A DNA stretch of 47,634 bases from Kiritimatiellia bacterium (GTDB lineage: Bacteria > Verrucomicrobiota > Kiritimatiellia > RFP12 > UBA1067). Position numbers and translations under genes: made by a program. The notes under the pieces were generated by a model that was given only the letters and a program-made list of their open reading frames with translations, did no database searches and was not told where the DNA came from. The DNA lies in assembly GCA_017628025.1 (NCBI GenBank), contig JAGBZX010000028.1, positions 1 through 47,634 on the forward strand, read 5' to 3'. The stretch's first letter is position 1, and each line of letters starts with the position of its first letter. Shown one piece after another: positions 6,396-13,561 of this stretch.

Positions 6396-7457
6396 ATGAT
6401 AATACCAGAAACAGTAACTGACCTTTTCTCGGCGACACCGTCGCAGGGGATGAATCGTTCGGCCGATCAGGTGCGCCAGACGTGCCGCGTCTATGTCGAC
6501 TCCGGGCGCGTATCGGAGGAGGGTTTGGAGTCGATTATTCGGCTCTTTAATCTCGGCAAGGCTAAGGGGTATTCGTTCGACCAGACAGGGGGACTCGTCG
6601 ATTATTCCGGCGCTACTCTCTCGCGGCTTTTCGCGGGCAAGTATGATGGGGCGCTTGATAAGGTCGTTAAGCAGATTGACTCTTATCTTGAGCTTGAGCG
6701 TGAGCGCGAAAGAATGCGCTCTGATAGGTTTATCGAGAACTCAATTTGGAAGAGAGTCGAGATTCTCTGCAACTTCGCAATCACGAGAAACGCGGTTGTC
6801 CGTTTGGTGGGGCCGTCGCAGATCGGTAAGACGTACTGCCTTAAGGAGTATATGCGCCGCTCAAATAAGCAGGTTTGCTATATCCGCATTCCGGCAGCGC
6901 CCACGATGAAACTCGTTGTTGAGGCGTTCTCGCGGGCGGTTGGCGTCAATAGCGCGGTGCGCGTCGATGACGCCCGGCAGCGCGTCGCCAAGGCTATCGG
7001 ACGCAATACCTTGCTGATTATTGACGAGCTTCATGAGCTTGTGATGTCGGCAGGTAAGGGTACGGCGATGAAGTGCATTGAATGGATCCGCGAGATATGG
7101 GATAACTCCGGTTGCGGAATGGTTCTTTGCGGAACGAAGTCGCTCGAGGATGACCTGATCAACGACGCTAAGATGAAAGGCTGGCTCATTCAGATAGACG
7201 AGCGGTGTCAGCGCGTTATGACTTTGCCGAGCAAGCTGCCGATTGAAGATATTATTCTCGCGGCTGAGGCGTATGGCATCAAGGGCTCTACGGCTTCGGT
7301 TGAGGGGCTGCTTAGCCGAATCAAGATGAATCGTCTCACATCGTGTCTCGCGCTTACGGCGAGCTGGTGCAATGGCAATAATCCATCCAAGGAGAAGCAT
7401 CCGAAGAATTGGGAAAGCTTCAGGGCTGTCTACAAGGCGCAGTTTGAGGAGGTCTAA
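6396..7457 (+). CDS. Mu-type transposition ATPase (MuB family)
   Basis: A 353-aa AAA+ ATPase. The Walker A motif is GPSQIGKT (139-146) and Walker B is LLIIDE (D210, E211). A sensor-like segment GMVLCGTKSLEDDL follows. The first 110 residues include a helix-turn-helix-like part (GGLVDYSGATLSRLFAGKYD) as in MuB. By family knowledge it would bind target DNA, deliver it to the transposase and give target immunity. It follows the transposase gene in the Mu order A-B. RBS AGAAGGGA precedes the ATG. Confidence 0.88.
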   Translation: MIIPETVTDLFSATPSQGMNRSADQVRQTCRVYVDSGRVSEEGLESIIRLFNLGKAKGYSFDQTGGLVDYSGATLSRLFAGKYDGALDKVVKQIDSYLELERERERMRSDRFIENSIWKRVEILCNFAITRNAVVRLVGPSQIGKTYCLKEYMRRSNKQVCYIRIPAAPTMKLVVEAFSRAVGVNSAVRVDDARQRVAKAIGRNTLLIIDELHELVMSAGKGTAMKCIEWIREIWDNSGCGMVLCGTKSLEDDLINDAKMKGWLIQIDERCQRVMTLPSKLPIEDIILAAEAYGIKGSTASVEGLLSRIKMNRLTSCLALTASWCNGNNPSKEKHPKNWESFRAVYKAQFEEV

Positions 7458-7459
7458 TC

Positions 7460-7621
7460 GTGATTTGCGACAACAAAAGCTGCAAGTGGCGTAAGGGCGG
7501 GAACTGCGTCCTTTTCGCAGGGGTTAGGATTCTCGAATGCAAATATCGCGAAGTCAACTTGAAAACAAAGCCAAGAGCTACAACTATAACAACAATAAAA
7601 CTCAAAAAGAAAGGAAATTAA
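7460..7621 (+). CDS. 53-aa cysteine-rich peptide
   Basis: A GTG at 7460, 7 nt after a GAGGAGG site and 2 nt after the ATPase stop, encodes 53 residues. Four cysteines lie in the first half (CDNKSCKWRKGGNC, then LEC), spaced like a small zinc-binding knuckle. The second half is Lys/Thr rich and basic. It ends 3 nt before the next start. The tight packing and RBS support translation. No family recognised. Confidence 0.55.
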   Translation: MICDNKSCKWRKGGNCVLFAGVRILECKYREVNLKTKPRATTITTIKLKKKGN

Positions 7622-7624
7622 GTT

Positions 7625-8254
7625 ATGGCTAAAAAAATTAACACGATGACAGATTCAAGCGGTAATGAGATTCCGCTTAAGTATGTCGGCTCTTACGATA
7701 AGGCGCGTGACAAGGTGACGCGCCGAATACTGGCACGGTTCGTCAAGGCAAGATCTCAACTCGAGGAAGTTGTTGCCGAGTCAATTAAAGATTTGGACGG
7801 GCTAGCCAAGCTTAAGGATTCGTTAGGCAAAAAGGGCAATTTCTCGGCCAGAAGCTTTGACGGGCTTATTCAGATATCAATCAGGCAACAGTACAACATT
7901 CGGCTTGACGAGCGCGTGATCCGCGCGAGAGAACTGATGCTTGAATATGTTGGCGGCGTCTTGGACCGGGTTGACGGCGTGGACGTTTCTGCCTTGAGGC
8001 TTCTCGTCATGGAGGCGTTCAAGGCTAACTCGCAGGGCTTTCTCTCTACCGGGCGCGTTCTTTCGCTAATGCGGATGGAGGTAAATAGCGACAAGTGGCG
8101 CGAGGCAAAGATGATTCTTCAGGATGCTCTAAAGCCAGAAAAAGGCAAACAGTATCTGCAGGTTGAGACGAGAAAAACAACTCAGGCTGATTTCAGGGCG
8201 ATTAGGCTTGATATTGCCGATTGCTGGCCGTCGACGGAGAAGGAGGATTTATGA
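7625..8254 (+). CDS. DUF3164 family Mu-like phage protein
   Basis: A 209-aa protein. It begins with a short head (SSGNEIPLKYVGSYDKARDK), then a helical region, then GNFSARSFDGLIQISIRQQY. This is the layout of DUF3164 proteins found next to transposition genes in Mu-like phages (function unknown, possibly a host-takeover or sulfate-region protein). RBS AAAGGAAA precedes ATG 7625. The stop overlaps the next ATG (ATGA). Confidence 0.75.
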   Translation: MAKKINTMTDSSGNEIPLKYVGSYDKARDKVTRRILARFVKARSQLEEVVAESIKDLDGLAKLKDSLGKKGNFSARSFDGLIQISIRQQYNIRLDERVIRARELMLEYVGGVLDRVDGVDVSALRLLVMEAFKANSQGFLSTGRVLSLMRMEVNSDKWREAKMILQDALKPEKGKQYLQVETRKTTQADFRAIRLDIADCWPSTEKEDL

Positions 8255-8595
8255 AGTTAACGCGACCACAATTAGCCCTCTTCTGGAGGGCTTTTGCGTC
8301 TGCCTGTGCCGGGCTTGGCATAGTGACGAAAGAAGATAAAGACGCTTATCGCAAGCAAGTAATGCAAGAAGAGACTGGGAAGTCATCAGTTAAAGAGCTA
8401 AACAGGACGGCAGACTTCGACGCGGTTGTTCAGCGATTTCTTGTTGATGGACAATGCTTCGCTGATGCACTGCGTTTCGATGGAGCATCGCTTACTCGGA
8501 TGCATTATATGATAGGGGAAGCTGCTGCTAAGATAGTTGAGGCATCGAGCTATCGCGGATCGGGTTGGGCGTATGTTTCAGGCTCGTATTATTGA
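8251..8595 (+). pseudogene. GemA/gp16-like regulator, apparently frameshifted
   Basis: The frame from ATG 8251 (RBS AGGAGGATTT) gives 114 residues with a GemA/gp16-like layout: LTRPQLALFWRAFASACAGL, then YRKQVMQEETGKSSVKELN and DFDAVVQRF. It then runs into a short tail and stops at 8595. A second frame from about 8537 to 8719 continues in family-like style (IADRVGRMFQARIIDGTPTQ to VRRVLCMLTTHVRRLAS). The two frames together would make about 155-160 residues. This looks like a one-base frameshift between about 8537 and 8565; programmed frameshifting or two overlapping genes are alternatives. GemA in Mu modulates host gene expression and replication. Confidence 0.5.
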
Positions 8596-8719
8596 TGGTA
8601 CTCCTACCCAGTGGGCGGACCGTCTGGCAAGCCCAAGTGTATGGATGGATTTTGCCGAGAAAGATGTTCGCCGCGTGCTGTGTATGCTGACGACTCATGT
8701 GCGACGACTGGCAAGCTAA
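8537..8719 (+). pseudogene. out-of-frame C-terminal part of the GemA-like gene
   Basis: This frame has no good start of its own: TTG 8537 lacks a ribosome-binding site and an in-frame stop lies at 8534-8536. It encodes TPTQWADRLASPSVW followed by a helical basic end, the kind of C-terminus expected for the preceding gene. It ends 25 bp before a strong terminator. Read as the displaced C-terminal part of the gene starting at 8251. Confidence 0.45.
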
Positions 8720-8744
8720 TTTAACTCGGTTTACTGACGACTTT

Positions 8745-8780
8745 AAATCCCTTTGCATACTGTTTGCAAAGGGATTTTTT
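8745..8780 (+). terminator. rho-independent terminator of the phage early operon
   Basis: A perfect 13-bp stem AAATCCCTTTGCA / TGCAAAGGGATTT with a 7-nt loop, with the T-run ending at 8780. It closes the rightward early operon. Confidence 0.9.
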
Positions 8781-9061
8781 GTGAGCGCGATAGCGCGAAC
8801 AAAATCATTTGTTTTCTCAACAATTTGATACTTTTCAAGATTTTCGGCTTTTTCGCGGCCAACTTTCTCAAAATGGCTTTCGTGATCACAAATGAGACTG
8901 GCGGCGCGATAAATGAAAAAACGGCATAAAAAACGGCGGGTTAATCCCACCTATCTCATTTATTCTTAACAATTCGCACTTTCTCAAATCACTTCGCTCA
9001 AATCACTCTTTGTTGCGAAGTTCGCAAAGTTTTTAAGGATGGAACTTTTTTAAAATTCTTA
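8781..9061. other. gene-free region expected to hold the prophage end
   Basis: About 280 bp with no credible gene. TTTCTCAA or TTCTCAA occurs three times (near 8815, 8867 and 8981). CTCAAATCACT occurs twice at 14-bp spacing (8983-8993 and 8997-9007). A TTTCGTGA (near 8877) resembles the TCGTGA cluster at 1804-1862, and AAAATCATTTG occurs both near 8803 and near 1809. A perfect palindrome TTGCGAA-G-TTCGCAA lies at 9013-9027. The terminus of the Mu-like element should fall here, since mraZ with its own promoter begins at 9062. I cannot place the exact end or the target duplication. Confidence 0.45.
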
Positions 9062-9157
9062 TTGTTTTTTAGTGTCAGAAAGTGTATAATATTGTCACAA
9101 AATGTCAAAGATAGGCAAACAGAGTGTCGCAGAGTCGACAAAAAGTGCGATTAGTGT
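9062..9157 (+). promoter_or_regulatory. mraZ promoter with 10-bp-periodic candidate MraZ operators
   Basis: The promoter is TTGTTT (9062-9067), 17 bp, TATAAT (9085-9090). Four 7-mers start exactly 10 bp apart at 9069, 9079, 9089 and 9099: TTAGTGT, AAAGTGT, ATATTGT, AAAATGT. They overlap the spacer, the -10 box and the start codon. A second group in the coding region starts at 9121, 9131, 9142 and 9151 (AGAGTGT, AGAGTCG, AAAGTGC, TTAGTGT). MraZ is known to bind direct repeats with 10-bp period upstream of its own operon (TGGGN in E. coli, AAAGTG[T/G]N3 in Mollicutes). Autoregulation here is inferred. Confidence 0.75.
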
Positions 9158-9587
9158 CCTTTTAGGGCGCTATGATTATGCACTTGACCCTAAAAAACGC
9201 TTTACCATCCCTAGTTGTTGGCGGCGTATCATGGGAGACCCTGAAGACGTTTTCATCGTGCCCGATCCTGAAGAAAAGTGCTTGAATTTGGTTCCTCCAG
9301 ATTTAATGCGCGCAAGAATCGAGGAGTTGCAGAAAAAAGCGTTGCTTGATCCTTCGCTTAATAAGCTACTCCAGGTTATCGGTGAAAATTCTGAACAGCT
9401 TACTCTTGATTGCCAGGGCCGAATTCGCGTTTGCGACAAGCTCCTTCGGTTTGCGAACTTGACGACGACGGTTGCGATGGTGGGTTCGGTCCGTTTGATT
9501 AAACTTTGGGATCCTGCTGCTCTTGGAGCTGGCGATGAAGTTGATCAAGAGGCTTTCAGAGAAGCCGCAAAAGGGCTTGGGTTCTGA
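9102..9587 (+). CDS. mraZ: transcriptional regulator MraZ
   Basis: A 161-aa protein with two SpoVT/AbrB-like domains: GRYDYALDPKKRFTIPSCWR (about 23-42) and LTLDCQGRIRVCDKLLRF (second half). MraZ forms ring oligomers that bind repeats upstream of the division and cell-wall cluster. The protein has about 20 extra residues before the usual start of the fold. No other start codon exists in frame, so ATG 9102 is used. It lies only 11 nt after the -10 box, so the mRNA should have almost no leader. The stop overlaps the rsmH start (TGATG). Confidence 0.92.
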   Translation: MSKIGKQSVAESTKSAISVLLGRYDYALDPKKRFTIPSCWRRIMGDPEDVFIVPDPEEKCLNLVPPDLMRARIEELQKKALLDPSLNKLLQVIGENSEQLTLDCQGRIRVCDKLLRFANLTTTVAMVGSVRLIKLWDPAALGAGDEVDQEAFREAAKGLGF

Positions 9588-10489
9588 TGACACATACGCC
9601 TGTTCTACTGAACGAGACGCTCGCACTTCTCGCGGTGAATGAAGGCGGTAGATATGTTGACGGGACGCTCGGCCGTGCAGGGCATACTAGTGCAATCATT
9701 GCGCAAGGCGGTGAGGTGCTCGGCATTGATAGAGATGATCAAGCGCTAGCAGAGGTCGCTCAAAAGAAAATAGAACGCTTGCATGCGCTTAAAGGGCGTC
9801 ACGGAGATATTTTAGAAATAACGAGAGGATGGGGTTGGAATGAAGTTGATGGGGTTTTGTTGGACTTGGGTGTGTCGAGTCCTCAGTTGGACGAAGCGTC
9901 CAGAGGATTCAGCTTTATGCACGACGGGCCTTTGGACATGCGGATGGATACCTCGTGCGGCGTAACTGCCGCTGAGATAGTAAATAATGAAAGCGAAGCA
10001 GTGCTAGTTGAGACGTTTCGCGAGCTTGGTGAAGAGAATCGTGCTAGCGCTATTGCGAGAGCTATAATTAAACGCCGCGCCCAAAAGAAGTTTGCGACAA
10101 CGTTAGAGCTTGCTGATGTAGTTGAGAAGGTTTCGCCGCGTCGTAGCGGTAAGCATCCTGCGACAAAAGTCTTTCAGGCTCTTAGAATGGCGGTGAATGA
10201 TGAGCTTAATGAGCTGCGCCGCGCTCTTTCGGGAGCTCTTGAGCTTTTAAAAAGCGGCGGAAGGTTGGCGGTGATAACTTTCGAAAGTATTACCGATCGA
10301 GAAGTGAAGAGATTCTTCGCTTCGCATGTAGGGCGCGAAGTTTCGTTGCAACAAGGCGGCTCTGAGTGGCAGGGAGAATTGCCGCGCGTGAGACTGGTGG
10401 TAAAAAGGGCGGTTCAAGCCACCGGAGAAGAAGTGGATTTAAATATACGCTCGCGTAGTGCGAAATTGCGCGTAGTTGAAAAAATGTAA
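9587..10489 (+). CDS. rsmH: 16S rRNA (cytosine-1402-N4) methyltransferase
   Basis: A 300-aa protein of normal RsmH (MraW) length. It has HTPVLLNETLALL, then the SAM-binding DGTLGRAGHT, GVLLDLGVSSPQLDEASRGF, and DGPLDMRMD. The C-terminal part includes HPATKVFQALRMAVNDEL and GGRLAVITFESITDREVK. It methylates N4 of C1402 in 16S rRNA in the cytoplasm. It overlaps mraZ by one base and forms the conserved pair with it. Confidence 0.97.
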   Translation: MTHTPVLLNETLALLAVNEGGRYVDGTLGRAGHTSAIIAQGGEVLGIDRDDQALAEVAQKKIERLHALKGRHGDILEITRGWGWNEVDGVLLDLGVSSPQLDEASRGFSFMHDGPLDMRMDTSCGVTAAEIVNNESEAVLVETFRELGEENRASAIARAIIKRRAQKKFATTLELADVVEKVSPRRSGKHPATKVFQALRMAVNDELNELRRALSGALELLKSGGRLAVITFESITDREVKRFFASHVGREVSLQQGGSEWQGELPRVRLVVKRAVQATGEEVDLNIRSRSAKLRVVEKM

Positions 10490-10502
10490 AAGAGGATTTG
10501 AG

Positions 10503-10904
10503 ATGGCGAGAAAAAATAAAATTGTATCGGCTAGCACTGCCGCGTCAAGTAGGCACGCTGTGTATATCGGCGCGCTTGTGGTTTTGGCAGGCGTGATGTC
10601 GATTGTCAATGTATTTGCAAATACATCGTGTAAGCGCTTGCAGACATCAATTGGCGAAAAAGAACGCGAGTTAAGAAAACTTGAAGAAGATTATCAGCGT
10701 GAAAGCGTTAGGCTTTCTGCTCTTCATACGCCTGAAAAATTAGCGCGCTCATTGCGCCTTCACGGAATGGCGATGAATATTGCTAAGCCACATCAGATAA
10801 TTAAGATGTCAACTTCTGGTCGCCCATATCCTGGGCAAATGGCCTTAGGCCATATCAATTCCTCTAGTAGGGCTACTGCTAGATATACTCAGCACAAACG
10901 GTAA
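10503..10904 (+). CDS. ftsL: FtsL-like cell division protein
   Basis: A 133-aa bitopic protein. It has a short basic N-terminus (MARKNKI), one membrane helix (about 20-40, VYIGALVVLAGVMSIVNVFA), then a coiled coil (about 45-75, LQTSIGEKERELRKLEEDYQ) and LARSLRLHGMAM, the FtsL/DivIC layout. The start ATG 10503 follows AGAGGA; an earlier in-frame ATG at 10476 lies inside rsmH without a ribosome-binding site. It sits between rsmH and the division transpeptidase, as ftsL does in dcw clusters. It is expected to work with FtsB/FtsQ in septal synthesis. Confidence 0.8.
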   Translation: MARKNKIVSASTAASSRHAVYIGALVVLAGVMSIVNVFANTSCKRLQTSIGEKERELRKLEEDYQRESVRLSALHTPEKLARSLRLHGMAMNIAKPHQIIKMSTSGRPYPGQMALGHINSSSRATARYTQHKR

Positions 10905-10922
10905 TAAGTTTTTCAAGTAATT

Positions 10923-12725
10923 ATGGCAGGGCGTTGGGACGGCTTCAGGTTTTGGGCTCCGATGCTTTTTATTGTGCCCTTGTGTTCATGGGTGCTCTAT
11001 AATTTAATTATAAGCCATATTAATCCGCAAGTTGGCGGAAATAATTTTAATTTCTCAAAGCCGCTTGTTCCAAGGCGCGGCACAATCTACTGCGCTGGTG
11101 GAAGGCCAGTGGCAGAGTCGGTGCCGCTTTGGCGATATTTTCTAGACCCCGCCTCAATGTCGACGGCTAAGCTATCAAAAGAAACTTCGATTACGAATAT
11201 CGCTTCTGCGCTTGGAATTCCCAAAGAACAAATTCGGCGTATGTCTAATCGCAAAGCCGGTAAGGGCTGGAGGCATCAATTTCTTGCAGAGTCAGATGAC
11301 CCGAATGTTTTTTCATTAATTGTAAATCGCAAGAAGGTCGCAGGCGTTGCGATTGAAGATCTTTATCGTAGGCGTTATCTCTGTGGGCGTACGCTTTCGC
11401 ATGTTATCGGATCTGTTAATTACGAAGGTGTAGGTTCATGTGGTATTGAGCAGCGTTTTAATTCGCAGCTGCGAGGTACGCCTGGTAGGATTGAAGGCTT
11501 TAAAGATGCGATGGGTCGCGAAATACGTGATAGGCGAACTACGTCTTTAAACGCGATTTGTGGCGATTCAGTTACGCTTACAGTTGATGCAAATCTTCAG
11601 TATGCAACGGAAGCTGCACTAAGATGGGGAGTTGCAGAATTTGGAGCTGATTCTGGTTGGTGTATTGTCATGAATGTCAAGACGGGGGCTATTTTGTCGA
11701 TTGCGTCATTACCAGATTTCCATCCTGAAAATTATGGTAAAGAGGAGGATAGAGTTAAAATAAATAGGGCGATGGCTTATAACTATGAGCCAGGTTCCGT
11801 GATGAAGGTTTTTACTGCCGCTGCAGCCATAGAGTATGGGCGGGCAACGCCTAATACTTTAGTTAATACTGATAGGTATGATGAACGATATTACAAACTA
11901 CCAGGAGATGGCGGACATGTTTGGCCAAAGATGATGTCTATGAAGGATGCCATCGTTCATTCATCAAATATTGTTATGGGAAAACTTGGGTATGATCTAG
12001 GACCTCAGAAAATATACGAAACTTATCGCAGATTTGGTTTTGGAGAACGAACTGGCATAGAGCTGCCTGGCGAGCAATATGGTATTCTTCGCAGAGATTG
12101 GCAAAAATGGGATAAAGCTAGTTGGTCTAGAATACCTATTGGCCAAGGCATCTCTGTTACGGCGATACAATTAGCTAGTGCCTTTCAGACTCTTGCTAAT
12201 GATGGCGTTCGTATGCGTCCGCATATAGTAGAAAGTGTTATAGATGCCTCTGGGCGTAAAATGTACGAAGGTGGCGGCATTATCACTAATTCAGTTATTA
12301 AAGCTTGGACAGCTCGTAAGGTTCGCGAAATGATGCTTGGAGTAAGTAAGTATGGTGGTACGGCAAGACGAGCACGAGTAAAGGGCTATTCAATAGCAGG
12401 AAAAACTGGAACTGCGCAAAAGGCTCGCGGTGGCATTTATTTGCCTGGGCTTTATTGTGCGACATATGCTGGCATAATCCCTTCAGGCTTGCCTCAGACT
12501 GATATGGACGGCAATGTTCATGAATCAGATCCAGAAGTAGTAATTCTAGTTTCGTTAGATTTTGAGCATCGCGCACAATATCATCAGGGTGGAAATTCAT
12601 CGGCGGTTGTGTTTAGAAAGTTGGCAAAATACACCATGAGATATTTGAATGTGACGCCAGATAGACCAGATGAGATAGATATTGATGACGAAGATGATGA
12701 AGATTATGCTATTTTTGAGTTTTGA
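10923..12725 (+). CDS. ftsI: division-specific peptidoglycan transpeptidase (penicillin-binding protein, FtsI type)
   Basis: A 600-aa protein with an N-terminal membrane anchor (about 13-30), a pedestal/dimerisation domain and a C-terminal transpeptidase. Catalytic motifs are SVMK (S292-K295), SSN (347-349) and KTGT (494-497). Typical flanking segments are GSVNYEGVGSCGIEQRF and YEPGSVMKVFTAAAAIEYG. It ends in an acidic tail (DEIDIDDEDDEDY). It would cross-link septal peptidoglycan in the periplasm. Position after ftsL marks it as FtsI rather than PBP2. No ribosome-binding site is obvious. The dcw run stops here: murE and later genes do not follow. Confidence 0.92.
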   Translation: MAGRWDGFRFWAPMLFIVPLCSWVLYNLIISHINPQVGGNNFNFSKPLVPRRGTIYCAGGRPVAESVPLWRYFLDPASMSTAKLSKETSITNIASALGIPKEQIRRMSNRKAGKGWRHQFLAESDDPNVFSLIVNRKKVAGVAIEDLYRRRYLCGRTLSHVIGSVNYEGVGSCGIEQRFNSQLRGTPGRIEGFKDAMGREIRDRRTTSLNAICGDSVTLTVDANLQYATEAALRWGVAEFGADSGWCIVMNVKTGAILSIASLPDFHPENYGKEEDRVKINRAMAYNYEPGSVMKVFTAAAAIEYGRATPNTLVNTDRYDERYYKLPGDGGHVWPKMMSMKDAIVHSSNIVMGKLGYDLGPQKIYETYRRFGFGERTGIELPGEQYGILRRDWQKWDKASWSRIPIGQGISVTAIQLASAFQTLANDGVRMRPHIVESVIDASGRKMYEGGGIITNSVIKAWTARKVREMMLGVSKYGGTARRARVKGYSIAGKTGTAQKARGGIYLPGLYCATYAGIIPSGLPQTDMDGNVHESDPEVVILVSLDFEHRAQYHQGGNSSAVVFRKLAKYTMRYLNVTPDRPDEIDIDDEDDEDYAIFEF

Positions 12726-12752
12726 TGGCTTTTTAAAAGAGGTGGAAATCTT

Positions 12753-12781
12753 TTGCGATAAATAAGTTAATGTGATATACT
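12753..12781 (+). promoter_or_regulatory. nagB promoter
   Basis: TTGCGA (12753-12758) and TATACT (12776-12781), with a 17-bp spacer, lie in the 92-bp gap after ftsI. Transcription should begin near 12788, followed by a short leader with GGAG before the ATG at 12818. Confidence 0.75.
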
Positions 12782-12817
12782 ACACGATACAAATTTCACA
12801 ACTACGGAGATACCGAA

Positions 12818-13561
12818 ATGAAAATATATATTGGCAAAGATAAGTTGGACATGGCAGCAGCCGCTGCTAAGTCTGCTGGTGATAAAATCCGCAAGGCAAT
12901 CGCTGAGAAGGGCGAAGCTCGCATTATCGTAGCTACCGGTGCTAGTCAGTTCGAGTTTCTTCAGGCGCTCGTTAAGGAGCCTGGTATTGATTGGACCAAG
13001 GTTACCGGTTTCCATCTTGATGAATATGTCGGTATCCCTGTAACGCACAAGGCTTCTTTCCGCGGTTATATGCGTGAGCGTTTTGTTGCTCAGACGCCTC
13101 AGCCTCTTAAGGTTTTCAACGAGGTTAATGGTGAAGCCGAAGATCAGGAAGCAGAAGTTACGCGTCTTGAGAATCTTATCCGTGAATCTCCAATCGACGT
13201 TGCTTGCGTCGGTATCGGCGAAAATGGTCACCTCGCGTTCAACGATCCGCCGGCTGACTTTGATACGAACCGTGCTTACAAGGTCGTTCCTCTTGATGAC
13301 AAGTGCCGTATGCAGCAGGTTGGTGAAGGTTGGTTCCCAACCAAGGACGATGTTCCTACGCACGCTTTCTCTATGTCTATTAAGCAGATTATGTGGTCGA
13401 AGGCTATTGTTTGCACATGCCCAGATGCACGTAAGGCAGAGGCTGTTAAGGGCGCTATTGAAGGTCCTGTGACAAACATGCTTCCAAGCTCTATTATGCA
13501 GATGCATCCTGATTGCGGGATGTTCCTTGATCCTGAATCCGCTTCGCTTCTACAGAAGTGA
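12818..13561 (+). CDS. nagB: glucosamine-6-phosphate deaminase
   Basis: A 247-aa protein of NagB family length. It has ATGASQFEFLQAL (phosphate-binding start), VTGFHLDEYVG (catalytic Asp region), and GIGENGHLAFNDPP (catalytic His region). The C-terminal part has PTHAFSMSIKQIMWSKAIVC. It converts glucosamine-6-phosphate to fructose-6-phosphate and ammonia in the cytosol. The RBS CGGAG precedes the ATG. The coding bias is notably regular, which fits strong expression. The stop overlaps the proB GTG start (GTGA). Confidence 0.93.
   Translation: MKIYIGKDKLDMAAAAAKSAGDKIRKAIAEKGEARIIVATGASQFEFLQALVKEPGIDWTKVTGFHLDEYVGIPVTHKASFRGYMRERFVAQTPQPLKVFNEVNGEAEDQEAEVTRLENLIRESPIDVACVGIGENGHLAFNDPPADFDTNRAYKVVPLDDKCRMQQVGEGWFPTKDDVPTHAFSMSIKQIMWSKAIVCTCPDARKAEAVKGAIEGPVTNMLPSSIMQMHPDCGMFLDPESASLLQK

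Noticed and set aside
10476..10502. Upstream ATG for ftsL at 10476
   Set aside because: It lies inside rsmH without a ribosome-binding site; ATG 10503 has AGAGGA at suitable distance.
12767..13507. 246-aa open frame on the minus strand opposite nagB
   Set aside because: It is the antisense shadow of a well-supported, strongly codon-biased gene and encodes nothing recognisable.
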